Assembly (NCBI GenBank): GCA_023055505.1
Contig: JALIRH010000002.1
Location: 53,753,233-53,817,232 of the forward strand
DNA: 64,000 nucleotides
From: Callipepla californica brunnescens
Taxonomy: Eukaryota; Chordata; Aves; Galliformes; Odontophoridae
Direction: 5' to 3'
Made by a program: the position numbers and the translations under genes. Below the pieces are notes generated by a model that was given only the letters and a program-made list of their open reading frames with translations, made no database searches and was not told the DNA's origin. The stretch's first letter is position 1, and every line of letters starts with the position of its first letter. Positions 1 through 7,276 of the stretch are shown here, one piece after another.

Positions 1-1468
1 GCCTACCAGGTGTGTGACACTTTTAGCATCAATGGGTACCCACTCTGGCCCATTGTTGCCCATTATTACTGGAAAGGCTTCCAAGACCATATCTTTCTCC
101 AATAAACTAGATCTAATCAGACCCCGGTCTGTCAGTGCTTCCTTACCAGGGCCCCCTAAATGTAACCCCTGCTTCTCTGAATTACTGTTTGCACTATTGC
201 TCCCACGTGTAACCAGAGGCAATAGGCCCCCCTGGATGCCGGGTACAGGCGGAGTCAGGAAGCTCCCCCCGCTAGCGGGTGTGGGCGGAGATGGCTAACC
301 CCTTGGTGTAACTGGAGATGGCAAGCCCCGCCTCTCGTCTAATCCGGGCAGACCTTTAGTCTGGCCCATCCCCTTTGGGGCAGGAAGCTGGCCCCACCCA
401 CGTAAGTCCCTCACTCTTTCACTCCCCACGTCATCACCTTGAGTCCCCTGCGCCAAGGAACGTAACTTACGTAAGGATGAAGGATACACTGTTTCGTCTG
501 CAAAGTCTATACATGGCGATGGACAGTAAATCAGTGGCTGCAGGCATCCACTATCTTGTTCTTTTTCCTTTCTGTAAAGCAAGCAAAGGCGGTGACAGAG
601 CTTTTATTTGAGGCAGAGGCGTTACAGAAAGAGATGTTACAGATTAGGGGGGGAATGAACTCACCCCTCCCGGCGACCGTTTAGGCTGAGGAATGCAGCC
701 ACCTCTAGTTCGAACGCTGGCGCGCCGGAAGGAAGAGAGCCCGAGAGGGGGGGGGCAACCCGCGCAGGCTCTGAGCGGATCTGTGCTCCCGGAAGCACCT
801 CCGGAAGCACAACCGAGAGGGAGAGAGCGAGAGGTCCGGTGGACCTGGGCTCCTCCGCTCCGCTCACTCAGATGCTCATTCACTGGTTCAGGCTGTGACC
901 AGGCAATCCCACTACACTTTCTCAAGCTGGATGCGATCAGTTCTGCTGGTGCCATCTTCCCTTCAGCCACTGGCAGTGATACAGTCGGTTCAGCTGGCAC
1001 TGTCTTGTCCACAGCCACCTTCCATGGTGTAGTCGATTCAGCCGGTGCTGTAGTTTCTCAGTTCCTGCGATTAACAACTGCTCACGGGCTCCCACCACCT
1101 CCACCACCCCCACCGGGGCCTCCCAGGTCTGGTTTCTCTGGAGTCTCGCCCCTGCTCGCCTTACTGAGTCCCAGAAGCTGCCGAGCCTCCATCACTAGCT
1201 TTCCTTCCTCTCTAACAGCTTTTAGTGCATCTAGTATCAGTCCCCATGTTTTTAGCTCAGCCTCTCCCTTCTGAGCACTCATAACATGTTGTGCAAGTGC
1301 AGCGGTGAGATCATCCCACCTCCGGTGGTTGAGAATCTCTTGGGTGACCTTAACCTCCCCCTCCTGCTCTAACCGGGAGATAACTGCAGCTATCTCCTTC
1401 TCAGAAGGAGCATTCTCGACAAAGTAATCCTCACACAGCTGGAGTATTACCTTAATTAGCATTTCCAT
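1..1468 (-). pseudogene. gag: Endogenous retrovirus gag pseudogene, copy 1 (cut by window start)
   Basis: The minus-strand frame opens with ATG at 1468-1466 and runs 128 codons. The matrix-like N-terminus contains LKTWGLILDALKA, which resembles avian alpharetrovirus-type gag matrix. It then becomes glycine- and proline-rich and hits TGA at 1084-1082. A second TGA lies in the same frame at 1060-1058, after which the frame reopens with DKTVPAEPTVSLPV-type linker sequence. A C run (plus-strand G run at 735-743) varies in length between units and shifts the frame of the linker. Further on, a capsid-like piece (EWVPIDAKSV, GLRSPLTLNALEA) is read from about 100 towards the window start. No protease, pol or env follows. 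The start is placed at the ATG because it lies about 270 nt downstream of the primer binding site, as expected for gag. Assignment to gag is by recognition of the family; the exact retroviral genus is uncertain. Confidence 0.72.
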
Positions 1469-1483
1469 AATTCAGATGTCAGC

Positions 1484-1660
1484 TCAGCATCGTCACCCCG
1501 CTCTCGGCTGACTTTTCTCAGTAGATATTGACCCAGCACTCAGCGTCGTCACCCCGCTTTCGGCTGTCTTTTCTTAGTAGATATTGACCCGGTCCTCAGC
1601 ATCGTCACCCCGCTCTCACGGACTTCGGGTCCCAGCTCAGCGCTGTCACCCCGCTGCTTT
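1484..1660. repeat. 56-bp tandem repeats in the retroviral leader
   Basis: Two full 56-bp copies (1484-1539 and 1540-1595), each starting TCAGCATCGTCACCCCGCT or a close variant and ending GATATTGACC plus six bases. Two degenerate partial copies follow, sharing only the CGTCACCCCGC core. They lie between the gag ATG and the primer binding site. Corresponding full copies are at 10909-11020, 30286-30397, 39710-39821, 49135-49246 and 58561-58672; unit 3 has only one, at 20916-20971. A purine-rich GAGAGA/AAGAGA tract follows at 1671-1705. Confidence 0.9.
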
Positions 1661-1741
1661 CTGCTGGAGGGGAGGGAAAGAGAGAGAGAGAAAGAGAGAA
1701 GAGGGTAAGGGTTATGGTTCGGATTAGGTCTCCTTATACAC

Positions 1742-1759
1742 TCCTCACACGGGGTACCA
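1742..1759 (-). promoter_or_regulatory. Retroviral primer binding site, elongator tRNA-Met type
   Basis: Plus-strand TCCTCACACGGGGTACCA matches, as I recall it, the 3' end of vertebrate elongator tRNA-Met including CCA at 17 of 18 positions (T for C at one). It lies 2 nt from the LTR end, the normal spacing. Further copies are at 11167-11184, 21118-21135, 30544-30561, 39968-39985, 49393-49410 and 58819-58836. Confidence 0.8.
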
Positions 1760-1761
1760 TT

Positions 1762-2000
1762 TGTTGCCACGTCTGGAGGCTGGTCCGCCCGGGCGAGCAC
1801 AGCTTAAACCACACGACTGGACTCCGCTATGATGATGCAGAAAATGGCGAAAATGGCCTTTAATTAAGGCACAACAACTCCTAATATACTAATCTTTAGA
1901 TTGTCTATGCCCCCTCAAGCTAGCATCACACATCATTCACAGAGCTTGGGGAAGTCCTGTTGCATTACACCTCGAGTCCCCGGACACGCCTACTACAACA
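1762..2000 (-). mobile_element. Retroviral LTR, copy 1 (239 bp)
   Basis: Bounded by perfect 5-bp inverted termini (TGTTG...CAACA) and placed 2 nt from a tRNA-Met-type primer binding site, so it is the 5' LTR of the minus-strand gag fragment. Read on the minus strand it has a TATA-like AGTATATTAG at 1890-1881 and an AATTAAA polyadenylation-like motif at 1865-1859. No second LTR was found in the unit, so the provirus is 3'-truncated. Its outer end abuts the 420-bp direct repeat A. Confidence 0.78.
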
Positions 2001-2001
2001 C

Positions 2002-2421
2002 TGACTTCTGTGGAGGGACTCAGATGGAGGGCTGCTGAAAGCTGTCTCAGGAAAATACAGTTTTTATGTTGGCGATGTAAGATAGAAGGGGTATCGCTAA
2101 GTAAAATTCTCTAAACTCACCCTTACACAAGGCTTACAATAGCTGCCGGTGTATTGTGTTTTAAACTCTGGTTTCATTATGTTTCCAGGTTTTGACTGCA
2201 ATAAAGGATCTTACAAAATTATTTTCATCTGTGCTGCACGTTTCCATTTATAGGGACCATTGACATCCTGTGCTAATGTTGGGTACTACAGTCTTGTATG
2301 AAAGAGATTTAATTTTATTTCTTATCCTATATTGGTCGTCACATTAATATCTGATGTGCATACTTCTATTCATGGTGTGTGATATTTTTTATAACTAAAG
2401 GGACATTTAGATACAAATAAT
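2002..2421. repeat. 420-bp direct repeat A (downstream of the ITPRIPL1-like pseudogene)
   Basis: Begins TGACTTCTGTGGAGGGACTC and ends ATACAAATAAT. The same 420 bp recurs at 5824-6243 on the other side of the pseudogene; I count seven differences by eye. It contains a plus-strand AATAAA (GCAATAAAGG) but lacks TG...CA termini, so I do not call it an LTR. Its left border coincides with the LTR end, which suggests the provirus inserted here. Other A copies: 11427-11846, 21378-21797, 30804-31223, 40228-40647, 49653-50072 and 59079-59498. Confidence 0.93.
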
Positions 2422-2581
2422 TTCATTTGGGCCGTCAGTTGAAGTTGTAGTAGAAGTAATTTTTGGATGGGATCCCCTGGGGGACTGTCCTTGGAGACAC
2501 AGAAATGGAACAGGTGCAGGTTCTCTACCTTGCCCTCGGTGAGCACTCCAGGGTCCTCTTGTGTCTGTGCCGTGCTTCAGC
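2422..2581. other. Sequence between direct repeat A and the pseudogene end
   Basis: Downstream flank, or 3' untranslated remnant, of the minus-strand pseudogene. It starts with the motif TTTCATTTGGGCCGTCAG, a close variant of which lies at 8929-8952. No polyadenylation signal stands out on the minus strand. The Mab-21 C-terminal half expected here in intact family members is absent. Confidence 0.5.
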
Positions 2582-4453
2582 CTACTCGATGCTCAGGAAG
2601 GTGTCCAAGTCATCGAGCTGCACCCCAAGCCTCATCTCAGTGTTGAAGGTTTTTGTGCAGGAGGTGGTCAGCTTGATCTTGCAGGAGCTGAGGGAGGGCA
2701 GCACCGTCAGGCGGCAGTCACGCAACTGAGGCAGATAGCACCAAGCTGCTTGCACCAGGCACTGGAACCAGCGGGCAGTTTTCTCCCCATGCAGGTAGGA
2801 GCCCATGCAGAGGCTGTGGAGGAGGCTGGGCTCCTGTTTCCCGCTCAGCTCGTCCTGAGCGTGGTGCAGAAAGCACAGCATGTCCCCCATCAGCTGCTCC
2901 CTCTCGCAGCTGCACTCCAGCTCCACACGCACACAGCACTTCCTTGCCGAAATCTCCTCAGCATTGCCCAGCTCCAGGTGGAAGGTGTGCGCGGGGGAGG
3001 CCTCAGGGGCATGAGCAGGCTGTAGATAATGTTTTCTCTGGGGCTCCTTCCTTCATGGACACAACGGGCCACCCCGATGACCTGCTGTGGCCAGGGCATG
3101 AAGCTGTGGCAGGAGAGGCTTTGGCAGGCCCGCAGAACGTCCTCCACCAGCTGCTCCACGATTTGGCACCTGGCAGCCATGTATGGTGTCAGCCAAGCTC
3201 TGTCCAGGTCACACGTCTCATTGGAGTCGCTGTCTTCCTCTGCCTCACTGTCCTCCTCGTCCTCCCTTGGGAAGCTTTCCAACTTCTCTCTGCTCTCTGG
3301 CTTCCCTCTCCTTTTACTGAAGCACCAGCAAAGCCAGACGAGGAGGAGCCAGACGAGGAGGAGCCGAGACGAGGAAGAGCCCGGCAAAGGTGTGGAGGAT
3401 CTAGACGAGGAGGAGCCCAGCAAAGGTGCGGCGGAGCCCAGCAAAAGCCTGGAGGAGCCCGACGAGGCAGAGCCCAGCAAAGGTGTGGAGAAGCCCAGCA
3501 AAGGCGTGGAGGAGTGCGACAAGGAGGAGCCCAGCAAAGGTGCAGAGCCCGGCGAAGAGGAGCCCGATGAGGAGGAGCCCAGCGAAGGCACAGAGCCCGA
3601 CGACGAGGAACCCAATAAGAAGGAGCCAAGCAAAGGCACGGAGCCCAACGAGAAGGAGCCCAGCAAAGCCGCAGAGCCCAGAAAATGTGCGGAGATTGAC
3701 AAGGAGGAGCCCGACGAGGAGGAGCCCAACAAAAGCATGGAGCCCTTCGAGGAAGAGCCCAGAAACGGCGTGGAGCTTGACGAGGAGGAGCCCAGCAAAG
3801 GAATGGAGCCTGACGAGGAGTAGATTAATAAAGGTGCGGAATCCAACGAGAAGGAACCCAGCAAAGGTGAGGAGGAGCTCAGCAAAGGTGTGGAGCCCGA
3901 TGATGAGGGGCCCGACGAGGAGGAGCCCGACGAGGAGGAGCCCAACAATGAGGAACCCAGCAAAGGCGTGGAGCCAGACGATGAGGAACCCAGCAAAGGT
4001 GCAGAGCCCAACGAGGAGGAGCCCAGCAAAGGTGCGGAGGAGCCCAGCAAAGGCGCGGAGTCCGACGAGGATGAGCCCAGCAAAGACACGGAGGAGCCCA
4101 GCAAATATGCGGAGGAGCCCAGCTAAGGCACGGAGTCCGACGAGGAGGAGCCCAGCAAAGGCTCGGAGCCCAACGAGGAGGAGCCCAGCAAAGGCGTGGA
4201 GCCTGACGAGGAGGAGCCCGACAAGGAGAAGCCCCGCAAAGGCGCAGAGCTTCCAGAGTGTCAAGGCAGTGCTGGGCAGAGCTTCCTTGGCTGCCCCGCT
4301 CTGCTCCTCACTCCCTTGGTTTAGATACTTCAGCAGCTGTGCCATGGCCTGACACAGCTGGTGCTCACTGCTCTCTTGTACTTCCACTTCTAGAAGCTCA
4401 GGCTTCCGCAAGGTCCCCAGCAAAGCCAGGACAATGAAGATGGCCTGAGCTAT
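2582..4453 (-). pseudogene. ITPRIPL1: ITPRIPL1-like pseudogene, copy 1 (inositol trisphosphate receptor-interacting protein-like, Mab-21 family)
   Basis: Family members are type I membrane proteins: signal peptide, short luminal stretch, one transmembrane helix, an acidic linker, then a cytoplasmic Mab-21/nucleotidyltransferase-fold domain. All but the last part can be followed on the minus strand. AQAIFIVLALLGT (signal-like) starts at 4453. KYLNQGSEEQSGAAKEAL and TLWKLCAFAGLLLVG lead into the membrane segment. The membrane segment is swollen into a minisatellite (4250-3325). LVWLCWCFSKRRGKPES then closes the helix and is followed by an acidic run (EDEEDSEAEEDSDSNE) and VEQLVEDVLRACQSL. FHLELGNAEEISARKCCV and RVELECSCEREQLMGDMLCF carry it to a stop at 2582. 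Lesions: ATA (4453-4451) where the start ATG is expected; TAG at 3403-3401 where the repeat normally has TGG; a 1-nt insertion near 3366; a 1-nt deletion relative to the family in the C run at 2995-3002; loss of the C-terminal half. The next in-frame ATG (4345, good Kozak GCCATGG) would drop the signal peptide. Confidence 0.75.
3325..4250. repeat. Minisatellite in the transmembrane-coding segment, short allele (unit 1)
   Basis: Composite minisatellite of purine-rich plus-strand modules. The core is GAGGAGCCCAGCAAAGGYGC plus optional GAGCCCGACGAG-type additions, giving 15-, 21- and 33-bp periods, all multiples of three. Minus-strand frame 1 reads AFAGLLLVGLR/AFAGLLR (hydrophobic). Another minus frame reads LLGSSSSGS and another CWAPPRRAP; plus frames read EEPSKGAEPDE and RRSPAKARSPT. 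An A-T-rich island, GAGTAGATTAATAAAGG near 3818-3834, interrupts the pattern. Other short alleles: 22701-23626, 32127-33052, 41551-42476 and 50976-51901. Confidence 0.93.
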
Positions 4454-4520
4454 GGCCCTTAGGATGTGCGTGCTGCACTCACCAAAGACCAACTGGGGAG
4501 TGGGGCTGCAGCACTGCCCC

Positions 4521-4570
4521 TTTTATAGTGTCCTGACACACCCCTCATTGTGACTGTCCTGCTGATGTCA
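4521..4570 (-). promoter_or_regulatory. TATA box and CRE-like site upstream of the ITPRIPL1-like pseudogene
   Basis: On the minus strand CACTATAAAAGGGGC places a consensus TATA box at 4527-4521, 68 bp before the lost start codon; a start site near 4495 would be expected. TGACATCA (4570-4563), one base from the CRE palindrome, lies 36 bp further upstream. TATA copies: 14528-14534, 23897-23903, 33323-33329, 42747-42753, 52172-52178 and 62180-62186. Activity is inferred, not shown. Confidence 0.6.
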
Positions 4571-5823
4571 CAGTACCGCAGTCGCATCACTGCGCTCCTC
4601 CACTCTCATCACTACTCAAACAGTTAATGTCAAAACTTAGCATAGAGTGCAGCAGATGAGATTCTAGATTAATGCAATTCTACTTCGTTCCATGAAAAAG
4701 GGAAGAAAAGCAAAAGGAATTGCAACTGATATAGAAACTCTGTGGGAAGCTTTTGAGGGCAGGCCTGCCTAGAAAGATGCCCATTTTATTCATTAGCCTC
4801 AATTCCAATTATATCGTATTATATTGTGCTATTTTGCTTTCTGATATCTTATTTAGTAAATTAGCTTTCCTCCTCAGATTGTTGCTGCTCTTTTGTTCCT
4901 AGGCCCATCTCCCTTCTCCTTTTTTCCCCTTTCCCCCTTCCCTGGCGTGTGGGCCTGTGGGTCCCCTGCCTCAATTGTCACAGTACTGGGTCAGACTGTC
5001 CCGCAAATCACTGACAAGATATTAAGAAAAGTGGCAGAGAGGGTTCCAACCTTGATCCTCATTTTGATGCTCTGTCCGACATTTCTCCAGCTCTGGTCCT
5101 GAGAGGAGCAGTCAGCAGCAGGCTGGCCATTCCCCCTCCCCATCTCACTCTGGATTTTACAGACCTCTATCTTCCCTCCTCTGAGGCATCTCTGTCTGAA
5201 AAGCCTTAGTCCTTCTTTGGACCTTCCGTAGTCTGTCATACACTGTTTGAGGTTAGGGGCGTCAGAACTGTGCTTAAGAACTGCACGCTGTAGGTTTTAG
5301 ATGGTGACAATTTTTCTGTTTCTTCTCTATTTCTTCTCTAATTAGTTCAATTTGTATATGACTGTCAAGGAGGAGTCTGAGCTGATTTTGTCATAGAACT
5401 GACAGTTGCGGCACCACGTTCTCATTCCTGCATCCCGATATTGAGCTCAGAACCCAGCATTTTGTATGTAAAGCCAGGATTGTTTTTCCAGGGGTGCATC
5501 CCTCCACATTAATTTTGCTGCGTTTCATCTATCACTTTGATTGCTCAGTCACTGAAACATGGGAGGTCCATCTACAGATCTTCACCGGTGGTCCTCATCT
5601 TTTCTGTCTTGCCTTAGCACTGACCATAAGAAGCCCCTTTCCTCTTTTCCCAGCTTAATTATGAATCTGTTGAACAGACAGGATCCCCCGGTGAGCTGAC
5701 TCCACTGTGCAAACTTTGACCGCTTACTTCAGCTTCCCTCTTCTCTGCATTTTAGCCAATTAGTTATGTATGCAAAGTTGTTTTCACTGATCTTTTTTCA
5801 GCTTCCATAAATGGAAGTATTGT
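4571..5823. other. Unassigned upstream region
   Basis: About 1.25 kb between the pseudogene promoter and direct repeat B. It holds an A+T-rich stretch (about 4660-4870) and a pyrimidine tract at 4899-4941. Short open frames (69 and 82 codons) overlap on opposite strands at 4893-5239 and resemble nothing I know. No RNA gene or transposon is recognised. Confidence 0.5.
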
Positions 5824-6243
5824 TGACTTCTGTGGAGGGACTCAGATGGAGGGCTGCTGAAAGCTGTCTCAGGAAAATACAGTTTGTATGTTGGCGATGT
5901 AAGATAGAAGGGGTATCGCTAAGTAAAATTCTCTAAACTCACCCTTACACAAGGCTTACAATAGCTGCCGGTGTGTTGTGTTTTAAACTCTGGTTTCACT
6001 ATGTTTCCAGGTTTTGGTTGCAATAAAGGATCTTACAAAATTATTTTCATCTGTGCTGCACGTTTCCATTTATAGGGACCATTGACATCCTGTGCTAATG
6101 TTGGGTACTACAGTCTTGTATGAAAGAGATTTAATTTTATTTCTTATCCTATATTGGTCGTCACATTAATATCTGATGTGCATACTTCTATTCATGGTGT
6201 GTAATATTTTTTATACCTAAAGGGACATTTAGATACAAATAAT
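5824..6243. repeat. 420-bp direct repeat B (upstream of the ITPRIPL1-like pseudogene)
   Basis: Second copy of repeat A in direct orientation, 3.8 kb away. Its diagnostic bases against A are G at the position of 2064, GTGTGTTGTG, TTCACTATG, GGTTGCAAT and TATACCTAAAG. Other B copies: 15831-16250, 25200-25619, 34625-35044, 44050-44469, 53475-53894 and 63483-63903. The copy in unit 7 is 1 bp longer, and those in units 2 and 7 read TTCGTTGC. Confidence 0.93.
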
Positions 6244-6463
6244 AAATGTGCGTGGCTATTGCTCAGAATCTTATAAGAGCTGCATCAAGAATCACATTTG
6301 AAGTGCTGATATTTCCAGCAACAACAGCTGTGTTGTAAGCCCACTGGATACGTTGACAAGATCAAATTTTGATAGGGAAATAGGTATGACAATTATTTGT
6401 AATAAAAGCAGAGAGGGAGACGGGCATTAACAAGCCTGGAGACCAGCAGTTGGGAGAACAGTG
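6244..6463. other. Unassigned spacer after direct repeat B
   Basis: Sequence between repeat B and the LTR-like segment. I see no gene, promoter or repeat in it. Confidence 0.5.
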
Positions 6464-7121
6464 TGTCACGCTCCAATACAGAGGAGGGAGACGAGGTTCT
6501 TTAAGATTATGTGTATACCCAGCGTGAGATTAAGAAGCAACGGTTCAAATGTTGGTCCGACCAGTTTATTACCAATATTGGCCAGGGATAATAGGGAAGG
6601 GGGAGGCGGACACTGTTAAGGGTGACGGGGAAGGGAAGGCGAGCGATAGGAAAGATAGGAAAGAAGCAAGGGTTTGTACAACGCAGGGAAAGTCACCATC
6701 CAGGATCCTAGGAGCGGTCCGGTTGCAAGCGGCTCCGACGGTCCGAGGCCGAAGACTAGGGCAGGCAGAAGCGGGGAGAACAGCAGCAGCAGCGGAGCAG
6801 CCTTGAGCAGCAAGCAGTTGTCCGGAGAAGCGGCACCGGGTCGGCACAGGAGAAGCGGCGCGGGGTCAGCCCAGGAACAGCAGCAGCCAGCACCGGAGAA
6901 GCAGAGAGGGGTCAACCCCGAGAGTGAGAGCAGCGAACAGGGATCAGCTCGTGAGGTCTCTCCTAAGAGAAGACCTCTTCAGGCAGCAGCAGTGATCAGC
7001 TCGGGTAGTCCCTCCGAAGAGAAACTCCAGCTTCGAGAAATTCCCTCGCAGAGAAAATCGCACATCTTCGTGGCTGCAGGACCCCTATTTTATCTTCCAG
7101 ATTCCTCCAGTCTACGTGACA
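6464..7121 (-). mobile_element. Possible solo LTR-like segment (658 bp)
   Basis: Ends are a perfect 7-bp inverted repeat (TGTCACG at 6464, CGTGACA at 7115-7121). On the minus strand an AATAAA (6570-6565) lies about 100 nt before the CA end, as in a U5, and AGATAAAATAGGGG near 7085 is TATA-like. Against the call: no target-site duplication, no primer binding site, no polypurine tract. The interior is G+C-rich with degenerate GGAGAAGCGGC repeats (6824-6900) and a CAG run. Other copies: 16471-17128, 25840-26497, 35265-35922, 44690-45347 and 54115-54772. Confidence 0.3.
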
Positions 7122-7138
7122 AATCCCATGCTGCGAGC

Positions 7139-7276
7139 GTCTCCTGAGATGGCTGTCTCCCCACGGAGATGAGCACCAAACAAAAGAATGTTCAGCGGCC
7201 ATCGCTGCCAGTGTCTCCTGAGATGGCTATCTCCCTACGGAGATGAGTACCAAACAAAAGAGTGTTTAGCGGCCAT
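7139..7276. repeat. 74-bp tandem duplication with short inverted arms
   Basis: GTCTCCTGAGATGGCT starts at 7139 and again at 7213. The second copy extends 64 bp to GCGGCCAT at 7276 with a few substitutions. Each copy contains TCTCC...GGAGA arms that could pair. Other copies: 17146-17283, 26515-26652, 35940-36077, 45365-45502 and 54790-54927. Confidence 0.85.

Noticed and set aside
1082..1274. Plus-strand proline-rich frame (PPPPPPPPGPP) across 693-1274
   Set aside because: Complement of the glycine-rich end of the gag matrix frame and of the linker.
1484..1660. CRISPR-like array from the 56-bp repeats
   Set aside because: Adjacent direct repeats without unique spacers, in vertebrate DNA; ordinary tandem repeat.
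1549..1800. Minus-strand 83-codon frame through the leader
   Set aside because: It crosses the primer binding site and the 56-bp repeats, so it is leader sequence, not a protein.
2002..2421. Repeat A/B as a pair of LTRs flanking the gene
   Set aside because: No TG...CA ends, no primer site or polypurine tract, and the interior is a cellular gene remnant with its own promoter.
3029..3823. Plus-strand frame of 264 codons ending in EEEPSKGMEPDEE repeats
   Set aside because: It is antisense to the ITPRIPL1-like pseudogene; its N-terminal part is the complement of the Mab-21-like coding sequence and the rest is minisatellite.
3426..4352. Plus-strand RRSPAKARSPT frame (308 codons, 502 in long units)
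   Set aside because: SR-like appearance comes from the repeat composition; no start context, promoter or non-repeat domain supports a gene.
3401..4483. Possible intron removing the minisatellite (GGTGAGT donor at 4482-4477, pyrimidine-rich CTAG acceptor at 3401)
   Set aside because: The leading exon would be only about a dozen bases after the predicted start site, and family genes have an uninterrupted coding region as far as I know. Needs RNA evidence.
6674..7147. Plus-strand 157-codon frame, Ser/Gln/Gly-rich
   Set aside because: Low complexity in G+C-rich DNA, overlapped by equally long frames on the other strand; no recognisable domain.
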